Assembly (NCBI GenBank): GCA_910584915.1
Contig: CAJUDM010000003.1
Location: 1-64,000 of the forward strand
Reading direction: 5' to 3'
Length of the DNA stretch: 64,000 nucleotides
Source of the DNA: an uncultured Lachnospiraceae bacterium
GTDB taxonomy: Bacteria; Bacillota; Clostridia; Lachnospirales; Lachnospiraceae
Shown: positions 44,095 to 52,923 of the stretch, in pieces
How the letters are laid out: the number at the start of each line of letters is the position of its first letter
Position numbering within the stretch: position 1 is the first letter of the stretch
Position numbers and translations under genes: made by a program
The notes under the pieces: generated by a model
What the model was told of the DNA's origin: nothing
Databases searched by the model: none
Seen by the model: the letters and a program-made list of their open reading frames with translations, nothing else

Positions 44095-44621
44095 GAATAA
44101 GACCATATATAGAAGGTAAAGATTATGTATATCTCTCAAAATGGACGGGGGACGAGCGGGCGCACGCTCTGTGGTGCGCAAATCTCATACCTTTTCCGAT
44201 GACGAAAGAAAATCTGAGGCAGACGCTGGAAACAGGGGCGAGAGAATGGACCGACAGCGCCTATATTGCAACGCAGGATGACGGAACGCCGGTCGGTTTT
44301 TTCTGCTATTGTGTCGATGTGAGGGACAATACCGGGTTCTTTAAATTCGTTATCGTCGACAGCGAAAAGAGGGGGATGGGATACGGGGAGGAGATGCTGC
44401 GTCTGGCACTCAGATACGCGTTCACAATGACGGGCGCTGAGGCGGTGCAGTTGAATGTATTTTCCGGGAATCCCGCGGCAAGGCGGTGCTATGAGAAAGC
44501 CGGTTTTGCGGAGCGCGAGGTTGTAAAAGGAGCGTTTACCTGGCGGGATGAGGTGTGGGATAAGTGTAATATGGTTGCGCGAAAATCACCCCCACACAAA
44601 ATTCGCCAGATAAAACAATAA
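44091..44621 (+). CDS. GNAT family N-acetyltransferase
   Basis: This 176-residue protein's ATG overlaps the thiN stop (ATGA), so it is translationally coupled. The acetyl-CoA loop is clear in VDSEKRGMGYGEEMLRLALRYAF, followed by VQLNVFSGNPAARRCYEKAGF, the classic RimI-like C-terminal motif. The substrate is unknown. The 3' end overlaps the convergent TraX gene by 36 bp. Confidence 0.85.
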   Translation: MRIRPYIEGKDYVYLSKWTGDERAHALWCANLIPFPMTKENLRQTLETGAREWTDSAYIATQDDGTPVGFFCYCVDVRDNTGFFKFVIVDSEKRGMGYGEEMLRLALRYAFTMTGAEAVQLNVFSGNPAARRCYEKAGFAEREVVKGAFTWRDEVWDKCNMVARKSPPHKIRQIKQ

Positions 44622-45359
44622 AAACGTATGGGCGGGGTAGAACACATAAAAGAAATACTTGAAACTCCGCCCTCTTTCCCCGTTGTAGCGCAGCATGAAA
44701 GGCAGCGCCAGCGCCATAAACCATTGGATCGGAACGCCGCCCTCGCCGTTTAACATTTCGTCGCTGTACTGGGCGATACAGAAGAGCAGATAGACAATGG
44801 TGAAGGTTTCTTTCTGATTATACAGAAAATACATGGCAATCCCGAGAATGATAAACAGTAAGCCATATTCGTTTAAAGCCAGATTGGGAAAGATTCCGGT
44901 GCAGATATCTCCGTTGTAATTTCGGAGCACAGGAATATACCGGGGCGCGATACTAAACCAAAACTGCAATATAAAAATGCAGCCGGCCATGATAAGCCCT
45001 GTTTTTTTATCTTTCTGAAAAGCCTCAATCGTACTGATCAGGATTCCGACAAGGAACAGTGATAAAAAGATATTGTGGAATCCGTAGCCGAAACCTTCCA
45101 CAGGAAAAACGGCATCCACAAAAAGAGCAAACCCGGTCATAAACAGGCTCCCGAGATAGAGCCTGAGCAGATATTTCTTTCTGCTGCGTGTATGTCTGTA
45201 TCCCTGCGTCATACAGAACAAAAACAACGGATAACTGCACCGTCCTAAAATCCGAAGGAACAGATAGAGACCGTAGGGAATATAGTCTACAAAGTAAAAC
45301 CCGACATGATCAAGAACCATCAGATACAATGCAATACATTTCAACGCGAATACACTCAT
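44586..45359 (-). CDS. TraX-family membrane protein
   Basis: This 257-residue protein is nearly all hydrophobic helices (about eight). The N-terminal LKCIALYLMVLDHVGFYF is the TraX signature, with the conserved D-H pair. F-plasmid TraX acetylates pilin, but chromosomal TraX homologues in Firmicutes have no known substrate and belong to the broader acyltransferase-3-like membrane group. It is monocistronic and convergent with the GNAT gene. Confidence 0.8.
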   Translation of the reverse strand: MSVFALKCIALYLMVLDHVGFYFVDYIPYGLYLFLRILGRCSYPLFLFCMTQGYRHTRSRKKYLLRLYLGSLFMTGFALFVDAVFPVEGFGYGFHNIFLSLFLVGILISTIEAFQKDKKTGLIMAGCIFILQFWFSIAPRYIPVLRNYNGDICTGIFPNLALNEYGLLFIILGIAMYFLYNQKETFTIVYLLFCIAQYSDEMLNGEGGVPIQWFMALALPFMLRYNGERGRSFKYFFYVFYPAHTFLLFYLANFVWG

Positions 45360-45512
45360 AAAAGCCCCTCATTTCTGAAACAATGTTCTATATGATTTTA
45401 GCAATTATTATATGAAATGTCTTTTATGAAGTAATTAAGATTTTATGAAGAAAAAACACTTGACGAGTCTCTTTTTTAATTGATAAATATAGAATAATAT
45501 AGAAATACATGA

Positions 45513-45518
45513 TATAAT
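45513..45518 (+). promoter_or_regulatory. Extended -10 promoter of the small toxin gene
   Basis: TATAAT at 45513-45518 with TG one base upstream (TGATATAAT). No good -35 is present, as expected for an extended -10 promoter. Confidence 0.55.
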
Positions 45519-45564
45519 GACTTCGTTACCGCCCCTAGACTGGTAAAGAAAGGGGGTGAACTGT

Positions 45565-45651
45565 ATGGAAATTTTTACTTCTCTTATCATCGCCGTTACG
45601 GCTGGTGTAATTTGCCATTACATCATCAAATGGTTAGACGGCGAAAAATAG
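45565..45651 (+). CDS. 28-residue membrane toxin of a type I (Fst/par-like) toxin-antitoxin locus
   Basis: ATG 45565 follows AAAGGGGGTG. The peptide has a short N-terminus (MEIFTS), one hydrophobic helix (LIIAVTAGVICHYIIKW) and a charged tail (LDGEK), the layout of Fst/TxpA/holin-like type I toxins that damage the membrane. A convergent antisense transcript and shared terminator follow. The first 25 nt around the start codon (45561-45585) are repeated nearly exactly at 45743-45766, where they are transcribed from the other strand. Confidence 0.7.
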   Translation: MEIFTSLIIAVTAGVICHYIIKWLDGEK

Positions 45652-45699
45652 TCGGTAACTAGCCTTGGCGTTAAGCCCTGCCATTCCAAAATGGGAACA

Positions 45700-45772
45700 G
45701 AAAAGCCCTGGAGCGCCATCTCCGGGGCTTTTCGTTGTCGTCCTGTATGGACTTTTTACTTCTCTTTGCCTA
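45700..45772 (-). ncRNA. Antisense RNA antitoxin, convergent to the toxin mRNA
   Basis: On the minus strand TATAAT (45783-45778) with TTGCGT 17 bp upstream would start a short RNA of about 70 nt ending at the shared hairpin 45702-45732. The RNA includes the complement of CTGTATGGA and TTTTTACTTCTCTT (45743-45766). It could therefore pair with the same sequence over the toxin start codon (45561-45585) as well as through the terminator loop. This is the arrangement of RNA II in the par locus of plasmid pAD1. Confidence 0.6.
45702..45732. terminator. Bidirectional terminator shared by toxin and antitoxin RNAs
   Basis: AAAGCCCTGGAG pairs with CTCCGGGGCTTT across a 6-nt loop (one T-G wobble). T-runs follow on both strands (TTTTC on plus, TTTTC on minus). 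Confidence 0.8.
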
Positions 45773-45836
45773 TTGGCATTATAGCATATGCAGATTTTAG
45801 ACGCAAGATACATTTTTTGGTTTAGAGGGTTTAACG

Positions 45837-46679
45837 CTATTTATGCTGATTCCTCCACTCCCTCGGCGAAACTCCATAAACCCCTTTGAACGCCCGCGAA
45901 AAATGCAGCTGGTTCTCGTACCCGACCGCAGATCCGATATCCGCGATGGAGAGCGAAGTGAGTTTCAAAAGTTCCCTCGCCTTCACCATGCGGTAGTTCA
46001 TCAGAAACTCCTGCGGGGAGCGGCCCACGGCTCCCCTGAAAATCTTTCCGAAATAGCTGCGGTTGATGCCGCATACGCCAGCAATCTCCTCGATCGAGAT
46101 ATTGTTTTGAAAATTCTGCTCAATAAAATTGATCGCTTCCTTAATGTAATAGTCGCTCATTTTACTGCTGTGGACCGGCGTCGTCCGCGTGGCGGAGCGG
46201 GCGAGATAGTCCAAAAACAGATGGAGATGTCCGATCAGGTGCATGGGAGGCTCCTTGGGATGATGGACGATGTAGTCCATCTCCTGTTTCATCAGCTCCC
46301 GCAGTTCTTTGGAGCGGGGATGATAGACGGGGGTATCCAAAGACAACTCTGTCAGATCGAGAGCTTCCTTTACCCGCAGACCGTCAAATTCGATCCACAT
46401 GTATTCCCAGGGCAGGGCTTCGTCGGCAAAATAAGTGTTGATCTGACCGGGAAAGATTAGAAATCCCTGTTCGCTTTTTATGGAAAATGTCTGGGTTTCG
46501 CCCTTTGAGTTATCTGCCATCAGGGTTCCGGTGCCGGAGAGAATATAGTGGAACAGATAATGGTTTCTCGCCATGGGGCCGAAGGAATGACCGGGGGTAC
46601 ACTGTTCATAGCCGTGCTGGTACATGTCGAGGTCGATAAAATTCTCGTTGGGGAAGATATGGAAGAAAGTATTGCCCAT
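45837..46679 (-). CDS. AraC family regulator of the alpha-galactoside cluster
   Basis: This 280-residue protein has an N-terminal cupin sugar-binding domain (NHYLFHYILSGTGTLMADN, FLIFPGQINTYFAD). It also has a C-terminal pair of helix-turn-helices: ISIEEIAGVCGINRSYFGKIFRGAVGRSPQEFLMNYRMVKARELL, then ISIADIGSAVGYENQLHFSRAFKGVYGVSPREWR. It resembles MsmR/RafR activators of raffinose/melibiose operons. It is divergent from the ABC importer and alpha-galactosidase, which it probably activates in the presence of an alpha-galactoside. Confidence 0.88.
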   Translation of the reverse strand: MGNTFFHIFPNENFIDLDMYQHGYEQCTPGHSFGPMARNHYLFHYILSGTGTLMADNSKGETQTFSIKSEQGFLIFPGQINTYFADEALPWEYMWIEFDGLRVKEALDLTELSLDTPVYHPRSKELRELMKQEMDYIVHHPKEPPMHLIGHLHLFLDYLARSATRTTPVHSSKMSDYYIKEAINFIEQNFQNNISIEEIAGVCGINRSYFGKIFRGAVGRSPQEFLMNYRMVKARELLKLTSLSIADIGSAVGYENQLHFSRAFKGVYGVSPREWRNQHK

Positions 46680-46690
46680 GGAAAGCCTCC

Positions 46691-46932
46691 TTTGGTCCGC
46701 AGTGCTAATGTGTAGCTGTGCCTTTAGTCCGCAGTGCTAATGTGTAGCTGTGCCTTTAGTCTGCAGTGTTAATGCGGAACTGCGCCTTTATCCCGCAGTG
46801 CTAATGTGTAGCTGTGCCTTTAGTCTGCAGTGTTAATGCGGAACTGCGCCTTTAGTCCGCAGTGTTAATGTGTAACCGCGCTTTTGGTCCGTAGTGCTAA
46901 TGTGTAACCGTGCCTTTAGTCTGCAGTGCCAT
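46691..46932. repeat. 32-bp minisatellite, seven full units plus a partial one
   Basis: Units of 32 bp start at 46691 and each begins TTT(A/G)GTC(C/T)G(C/T)AGTG(C/T)TAATG. Units 1 and 2 are nearly identical. Units 3 and 5 are identical to each other and differ from the rest. Unit 4 matches 2, so the pair 2-3 looks duplicated as 4-5. The eighth unit breaks off in GCAGTGCC, the first arm of the adjacent cloverleaf element. There are no spacers, so this is not a CRISPR array. Confidence 0.9.
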
Positions 46933-47047
46933 TCGGAAAATCTGCGATTTTCCTCATGTCGGGCTGTCGCCCTATCCCGAAAGTCAGATATAAATTTTCT
47001 TACATGCAAGCATGACGAAAATTTATATCCGCCTTCCGGGGCACTGC
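46923..47047. repeat. 125-bp cloverleaf-like palindromic element
   Basis: Outer arms GCAGTGCC (46923-46930) and GGCACTGC (47040-47047) are exact inverted repeats. Inside are three hairpins: GGAAAATC/GATTTTCC (46935-46953), TCGGG/CCCGA with nested GGGC/GCCC (46959-46980), and a 12-bp perfect stem ATATAAATTTTC/GAAAATTTATAT (46988-47028). There is no coding capacity. It may be a small non-autonomous mobile repeat or a structured leader in the araC upstream region. Confidence 0.7.
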
Positions 47048-47217
47048 TCATTGCCATCGCATATATCCAAATGCGTCATCGCTTGTCATTATAGCATAAA
47101 ATATCGCATATTGATATAAAAAATGAAAAATCAGGCTATTTTTGATAGCATTAAGGCATGTTAAAATGAAAGCATCAATAGAAGTACCGAAAATAATACA
47201 GGAAGGAAGAGGGAAAT

Positions 47218-48504
47218 ATGTCAAAAAGAAAGATTGCCAAAAAAACAGCAGCAGCGTTTGGGCTTGTGCTCTGTGTGGCAGGTCTGACAGGCTGCGGACA
47301 GACAGCATCGGACGGTAAGATCGAGGTGGAACTGGTATTTTACAAACCGGAGGCGGTGGCGGCGATGGAGAAGATCGAGGCTCGTTTCAACGAGACACAT
47401 GATGACATCCATTTGACGATCGACTCGCCCAACGAAGCAATGACGATTTTGAAAACAAGATTTATCAGGGAGAACTATCCCGATATCGTGGGAATCGGCG
47501 GCGATATCAACTATTCCAATTTCCTGGATGCGGAATTGTTTATGGACATCTCCGATCTGGATGTGACGGCGCAGGTGAAACCGGCGTATGCGGAGATGGA
47601 AAAGGAACTGGAATTTATTCCACAGGACGGCATTTACGCGCTTCCCTATGTGGCGAACGCGGCGGGCGTCCTCTACAACAAGGATATGTTTGAGGAGCAC
47701 GGCTGGGAAGTTCCGGAGACATGGTCTGAGTTTACGGCGCTCTGTGAGCAGATCGAATCGGAGGGCATTCAGCCTCTGTATCTGGGCTACAAGGACACCT
47801 GGACCTGTCTTGCGCCCTGGAACGCTCTGGCAGTGGGACTCACACCGTCCGATACCTGCGCGCAGGTGAACCAGGGTAACACGACCTTCACGGACAATTA
47901 CCGCGAGGTGGCGGAAAAGACGGAGGCTCTCCTTGAGTACGCGGAGCCGAATCCCTATGCTTACGGTTACAACGACGCCTGTACCGCTTTTGCGAGAGGA
48001 GAATCCGCAATGTATACGATCGGTAACTATGCGATCCCTCAGATCAAATCGGTAAATCCCGATATCAATATCGACTCGTTCACATTCCCGGCGAATGAAT
48101 CGGAGGCGGACAATGTACTGAACTCCGGTGTTGACCTGCATTTCTGCGTGATGAAAGAGACCAGGAATAAAGAAGCGGTGTATGAGGTGCTGCGGTTCCT
48201 CTACGAGGATGAGACGATCAATATTTACCTGGAGGACCAGGGCGGTATCGCCTGCAAGGAGGGTGATTTTGAACTTCCAGCGGAGCTCGAAGGAATGAGG
48301 GCATACATAGAGGCGGGCAGGATGACGGACTATCAGGATCACCACTATCCGAGTGAGATGAGCGTGGACGCCATGATCCAGACGTTCCTGTTGGATGAGA
48401 GCGACAATGCCGTTGACACTTTCCTGGCACGGTTTGATTCCGACTGGATCAGATACAACAGGGATCTGATCTGGAAAGTGCAGCAGTATCAGAAAGAACA
48501 CTAA
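47218..48504 (+). CDS. ABC sugar transporter, solute-binding lipoprotein (MsmE-like)
   Basis: This 428-residue protein starts at ATG after AGGAAGAGGG. A lipoprotein signal peptide ends in LTGC, which anchors it outside the membrane. The body is an extracellular solute-binding protein family 1: IEARFNETHDDIHLTID, YPDIVGIGGD, ALPYVANAAGVLYNKDMFEEHGW and YTIGNYAIPQIKS. Together with two permeases and GH36 it probably binds raffinose-type oligosaccharides. The ATPase is not encoded here; a shared MsmK-type ATPase elsewhere is likely. Confidence 0.9.
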   Translation: MSKRKIAKKTAAAFGLVLCVAGLTGCGQTASDGKIEVELVFYKPEAVAAMEKIEARFNETHDDIHLTIDSPNEAMTILKTRFIRENYPDIVGIGGDINYSNFLDAELFMDISDLDVTAQVKPAYAEMEKELEFIPQDGIYALPYVANAAGVLYNKDMFEEHGWEVPETWSEFTALCEQIESEGIQPLYLGYKDTWTCLAPWNALAVGLTPSDTCAQVNQGNTTFTDNYREVAEKTEALLEYAEPNPYAYGYNDACTAFARGESAMYTIGNYAIPQIKSVNPDINIDSFTFPANESEADNVLNSGVDLHFCVMKETRNKEAVYEVLRFLYEDETINIYLEDQGGIACKEGDFELPAELEGMRAYIEAGRMTDYQDHHYPSEMSVDAMIQTFLLDESDNAVDTFLARFDSDWIRYNRDLIWKVQQYQKEH

Positions 48505-48527
48505 ATAAGAAAGGAAAGGGTTTTGCC

Positions 48528-49403
48528 ATGAAAAGTAAAATGACCACCCGGGAAAAAACATTCTGGGCAATTACGATACCGGTAGTTTTATTGTTCTTCA
48601 CCTTTAATACACTGCCCATGCTGAAGGGCTTTATGTACAGTTTTACCAATTACCGCGGCTACGGTGATTATGACTATGTCGGATTCAGGAACTATAAAGA
48701 TCTGTTTACGGATCTCAGGGTAGGCAAGAGTTACCTGTTTACCTTCAAATACGCGCTGGTGGGTACGGTGCTTGTCAACATACTGAGCCTGATCATGGCG
48801 CTCGGTTTAAATAACCGCATCCGCTTTAAGAGTGCACTCAGAGGCATCTACTTTGTGCCGAACATTCTGGGGGGGCTCGTAATCGGTTATATCTTCAGCT
48901 TCTTCTTCACCTACATCGTTCCTGCGGTAGGAAACGCGCTGAATATCGGCTGGATCCAGAACAGTATTCTGGCGAGCGAGAAATACGCGTGGATCGGCGT
49001 TCTGATCGTCGGCGTATGGCAGGCGGTTGCGACGAACACGATCATCTACATATCCGGCCTTCAGACGGTGCCCGAGGATGTATACGAGGCAAGTAATCTG
49101 GACGGCGCGACAAAATGGCAGGAATTCTGGAAGGTGACGCTGCCGCTTGTGGTTCCCTTCCTGACCATCAACCTCGTGCTCAGCACAAAGAACCTGTTGA
49201 TGGTATTTGACCAGATCATGTCTTTGACAAAGGGCGGCCCTGCGCAGAGCACGGAATCCATCTCTTACCTGATCTACAGAAACGGTATGGACGGCGGACA
49301 GTTCGGTTTCCAGAGCGCCAACGCAGTGATATTCTTCTTTGTGATAGTAGGGATCACCGTGGCTCAGCTGACGATAATGAATAAGAAGGAGGAACAGTTA
49401 TAA
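48528..49403 (+). CDS. ABC sugar transporter permease, MalF/MsmF-like
   Basis: This 291-residue protein has six hydrophobic helices. The cytoplasmic EAA loop (YEASNLDGATKWQEFWKVTLP) is the contact site for the ATPase. The start follows GAAAGGG. It overlaps the next permease by one base (TAATG). Confidence 0.92.
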   Translation: MKSKMTTREKTFWAITIPVVLLFFTFNTLPMLKGFMYSFTNYRGYGDYDYVGFRNYKDLFTDLRVGKSYLFTFKYALVGTVLVNILSLIMALGLNNRIRFKSALRGIYFVPNILGGLVIGYIFSFFFTYIVPAVGNALNIGWIQNSILASEKYAWIGVLIVGVWQAVATNTIIYISGLQTVPEDVYEASNLDGATKWQEFWKVTLPLVVPFLTINLVLSTKNLLMVFDQIMSLTKGGPAQSTESISYLIYRNGMDGGQFGFQSANAVIFFFVIVGITVAQLTIMNKKEEQL

Positions 49404-50242
49404 TGAAGGAAGAAAAAAGAACAAACTGGGTGCTGACGTTCGTCCTGATTTTAGGCACCATAACCGTATTCTTTCCCTTATATATGGCATTTATCATAGC
49501 TTTCAAGCAGCCCAGCGAAATGACAAACGATGTGGCAGGGGCGCTTGCGTTCCCGTCCACATGGAGCTTTGACAATTTCAGGCAGGCGATGGAAGTGACA
49601 GACTTCTGGCGCTCCCTCGGCAACAGCCTTCTGATCACAATCGCAACGATCGTCATCGCGATCGTCATCCACTCCGTTGCGGGGTATGCGATCGGAAGAG
49701 GCATGGCGGAGAGAAAAAGCTTTAAGCTGATCTATTTCTACATCGTGAGCGGTATGTTTGTGCCTTTCGCCATCCTGATGATGCCTCTGGTAAAGCAGAC
49801 GGCGCAGATGGGACTCGGCAACAGGCTCGGCGTGATCCTGCTGTATGTGGTGTTCTATATGCCGATGAACGTGATGCTCTACACGGGATATTTAAAAAAT
49901 ATACCGTTGGCGCTGGAAGAGGCGGCGTACATAGACGGAGCTACCACATGGACCACCTACTGGAAGGTCATCTTCCCGATGATGTCGCCGATGCATGCGA
50001 CGGTTGCGATCCTGACGGCTCTGGGCACATGGAACGATGTGATGACACCCCTCGTTATCATGTCCGGCACGGGCATCAACACACTGCCTCTGGCACAGCT
50101 CAATTTCCAGACGCAGTTCGGCACAAACTACAACCTGGCATTTGCATCCTATATTCTGGCGCTGATCCCGATCCTTCTGTTCTACATCGTATGCCAGAAG
50201 CAGATCTTAAACGGTGTGGCAAACGGTGCGGTCAAAGGGTGA
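49403..50242 (+). CDS. ABC sugar transporter permease, MalG/MsmG-like
   Basis: This 279-residue protein has six helices and the EAA loop EEAAYIDGATTWTTYWKVIFPMM. It is translationally coupled to the first permease. It completes the membrane channel of the importer. Confidence 0.92.
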   Translation: MKEEKRTNWVLTFVLILGTITVFFPLYMAFIIAFKQPSEMTNDVAGALAFPSTWSFDNFRQAMEVTDFWRSLGNSLLITIATIVIAIVIHSVAGYAIGRGMAERKSFKLIYFYIVSGMFVPFAILMMPLVKQTAQMGLGNRLGVILLYVVFYMPMNVMLYTGYLKNIPLALEEAAYIDGATTWTTYWKVIFPMMSPMHATVAILTALGTWNDVMTPLVIMSGTGINTLPLAQLNFQTQFGTNYNLAFASYILALIPILLFYIVCQKQILNGVANGAVKG

Positions 50243-50484
50243 TGTGAGAGGAACAGTCATAAATGAGCAAAAGTCAGCTGCGCCAGCTGTGGGAAAGCAT
50301 TGAACACACCCCCGGATGGCGCAGGCTGAACGATCAAATATCAATAGAAATCTTTCTGCTATCTGCTGGCAAAGTTGGATAAATATGCTAGAATGAGGAT
50401 ACTGAATAGCTGGTATTCCGGCTGTCTGCAGCGGAATATCGGCGCCAATAGAAATAGAAACAGACGGTGGAGGGACATTGCAGT
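50243..50484 (+). other. Gap between permease and alpha-galactosidase genes
   Basis: This 242-bp gap contains a small inverted repeat (CAGCTG...CAGCTG near 50,277) and an AT-rich stretch with TAGAAT near 50,390 that may be a separate promoter for the GH36 gene. No gene is seen. Confidence 0.4.
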
Positions 50485-52674
50485 ATGGCAATAACGGTAG
50501 AGTATGGTGTATTTCACATAGAAACAGCAAATACCCTGTATCAGATGAAGGTCGATACTTTTGGGGTGTTGAATCACTTATGGTATGGCGCGAAGACAGG
50601 CTGCGTGATGGATTATCTTCTGGATTATCCGGATGTGGGATTTTCAGGCAATATATATGAGGCAGAGAATCAGAGGACCTACTCCCTGGATACACTTCCG
50701 CTTGAGTATGCCTCTGGCGGTGTGGGGGATTTCCGCGTTCCGGCAATTTCCGTCACTCACAAAAACGGAAGCTGTGCGTTAGACCTTCGGTTTCAGGAAT
50801 ACCATATCTTAAAAGGAAAATATCAGATTCCCGGACTGCCTGCGGTGTATGCGGCGGACGATAAGGCGGAAACACTGGAGATCATTTTGAAAGATACAGC
50901 AACAGATGTGAAAGTGATCTTAAAGTATGGTGTGTTGGAAGAGGAAGACGTTATCACAAGAAGCGTTGTCGTGCAGAACCAGGGAACGACGCCTGTGATC
51001 TTAAACAGGGTACACAGCCTGTGCATGGACATTCCCTGCGGGGAGTGGGAGTGGATCCATTTCCACGGCAGGCACACAAAGGAACGGCAGCCGGAGAGGG
51101 CTGTGCTGATCCATGGAATTCAGGAGAGCAGCAGCGGGAGGGGGATGTCAAGCCATCAACAGAATCCCACTGTCCTGCTCTGTGAGAAGGGAGCGGCTGA
51201 AAAAAGCGGATTCTGTGTTGGGGCGGCGCTGATGTACAGCGGTGGTTTCCAGACACAGATAGAGAGAGATCAGCTTGACCAGGTGCGGCTTGTGATGGGG
51301 ATCCATCCGGATACCTTTGCGTGGCATCTGGAGGAGGGAGACAGTTTTTATGCGCCGGAGGTGATCCTGTCCTGCTCGGATAACGGTTTCGCAGAATTGT
51401 CCCACCGTTTCCATCATGTGATCAGGAATAATGTATGCAGAGGAAAATATAAGCTGTCCGGGCGTCCCGTTCTGATCAACAACTGGGAAGCGACATATTT
51501 TGATTTTAATGACACAAAGATAGAGGAGATAGCGAAACAGGCATCAGAGTTGGGTATCGATATGATGGTGCTGGATGACGGCTGGTTTGGGAAGCGGGAT
51601 TCGGATGTTTCGGGGCTCGGTGACTGGGTGGTAAATGAGGATAAGCTGCAGGGCGGCCTCGGCAGACTGATAGAGCGGATCAACAGCCTCGGCATGAAGT
51701 TCGGTATCTGGATGGAGCCGGAGATGGTTTCCGAGGACAGCGAACTGTTCCGCGCCCATCCGGAATGGGCGATCCGCATACCGGGGAGAAATCCCATGCG
51801 GGGCAGATACCAGCTTGCACTCGACATGGCAAATCCTGAGGTGATCGAGTATCTCTATCAGGTGATCGGTAAGATCCTGAGGGAGAACAATATTGAGTAT
51901 GTCAAGTGGGATGTAAACAGGAATATATGCGACTGGTATACGCCCACGCTCCCGGAAAAACGTCAGCTGGAACTGCCGCACAGGTATATCCTGGGGCTTT
52001 ATGAACTGCTTGAGCGGCTGACGGGGGAATTTCCTGACATCCTGTTTGAAGGGTGCTGCGGCGGCGGCGGAAGGTTTGACGCGGGAATGCTCTATTACTG
52101 TCCGCAGATCTGGTGCAGCGATGATACGGATGCCCATGAGAGAACTGTGATCCAGTATGGCACAAGTTTCTTTTACCCGATCTCCACAGTGGGATCTCAT
52201 GTGTCGGCGGTGCCGAATCATCAGACCGGCAGGGTGACGTCCATTCAGACCAGGGGGACAGTGGCGATGGCAGGCAGCTTTGGCTATGAACTGGATCTGA
52301 ATAAGCTGGATGAAGAAGAGAAACGGGAAGTTTCGAGGCAGGTAAAAATCTATAAAAAGGATCAGGAACTGATCTATAACGGGCTTTATTACAGATTGTG
52401 CGATCCCGCGGAGAGCGGCTTATCGTTCTGGGAGTTCGCGGCGAAGGACGGATCGGAGGTGCTGGTGCAGGGAGTGGTGTATCGGGCAGAGCCCAATGCG
52501 CTGCGAAAAAGGATCCGGCTTGCCGGCCTTTCAGAGAAGGGAAAGTACCGGGTAGAAGGGGAAGAACATGTATACTCGGGAATGGCACTTATGGCGGGAG
52601 GCATCCTGCTTCCGGAGATCAAGGGGGACGATGTCGCTGTGCAGATTCATTTAAAAAGGTTATCCACTTTATAA
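50485..52674 (+). CDS. GH36 alpha-galactosidase
   Basis: This 729-residue cytosolic enzyme starts at ATG 50485 after GGAGGG. It removes terminal alpha-1,6-galactose from raffinose, melibiose and stachyose. The GH36 landmarks are YFDFNDTKIEEIAKQASELGIDMMVLDDGWFG and GIWMEPEMVSEDS. The nucleophile aspartate is in YVKWDVNRNICDW, and the acid/base aspartate is in IWCSDDTDAHER. The length is normal for bacterial GH36 group I. It lies behind the ABC importer in the same direction. A terminator follows at 52,727. Confidence 0.93.
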   Translation: MAITVEYGVFHIETANTLYQMKVDTFGVLNHLWYGAKTGCVMDYLLDYPDVGFSGNIYEAENQRTYSLDTLPLEYASGGVGDFRVPAISVTHKNGSCALDLRFQEYHILKGKYQIPGLPAVYAADDKAETLEIILKDTATDVKVILKYGVLEEEDVITRSVVVQNQGTTPVILNRVHSLCMDIPCGEWEWIHFHGRHTKERQPERAVLIHGIQESSSGRGMSSHQQNPTVLLCEKGAAEKSGFCVGAALMYSGGFQTQIERDQLDQVRLVMGIHPDTFAWHLEEGDSFYAPEVILSCSDNGFAELSHRFHHVIRNNVCRGKYKLSGRPVLINNWEATYFDFNDTKIEEIAKQASELGIDMMVLDDGWFGKRDSDVSGLGDWVVNEDKLQGGLGRLIERINSLGMKFGIWMEPEMVSEDSELFRAHPEWAIRIPGRNPMRGRYQLALDMANPEVIEYLYQVIGKILRENNIEYVKWDVNRNICDWYTPTLPEKRQLELPHRYILGLYELLERLTGEFPDILFEGCCGGGGRFDAGMLYYCPQIWCSDDTDAHERTVIQYGTSFFYPISTVGSHVSAVPNHQTGRVTSIQTRGTVAMAGSFGYELDLNKLDEEEKREVSRQVKIYKKDQELIYNGLYYRLCDPAESGLSFWEFAAKDGSEVLVQGVVYRAEPNALRKRIRLAGLSEKGKYRVEGEEHVYSGMALMAGGILLPEIKGDDVAVQIHLKRLSTL

Positions 52675-52726
52675 CTTTTATCCTTATAAAAATGGCAAGG
52701 CAATTGCCGCGTCAGGAAACTGACAG

Positions 52727-52757
52727 ACAGGCAGGCTCTATGACGGGGCCTGCCTGT
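52727..52757 (+). terminator. Terminator of the alpha-galactoside operon
   Basis: ACAGGCAGGC (52727-52736) pairs perfectly with GCCTGCCTGT (52748-52757), followed by TACTTTTA. Confidence 0.8.
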
Positions 52758-52923
52758 TACTTTTACGGATAAGTCTGCTGAAAGAGGGTATTTCTGTGAA
52801 TGATCATAGATCATATCAGGATGAGAGGGGAGAGTTGCGCGGGGAGGAGGGTTTGTGCTAAAATAGCGTAGAGACAGCGGGAGTATTGATTGGAGAAAAA
52901 GTGGGGTGCGGGAGACAGACAAT

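Noticed and set aside
46691..46932. Possible CRISPR array
   Set aside because: The 32-bp units are directly adjacent with no spacers, and no cas genes are present.
47221..48570. 449-codon open frame on the minus strand
   Set aside because: It is antisense to a convincing solute-binding lipoprotein gene, lacks a ribosome-binding site and has no family resemblance.
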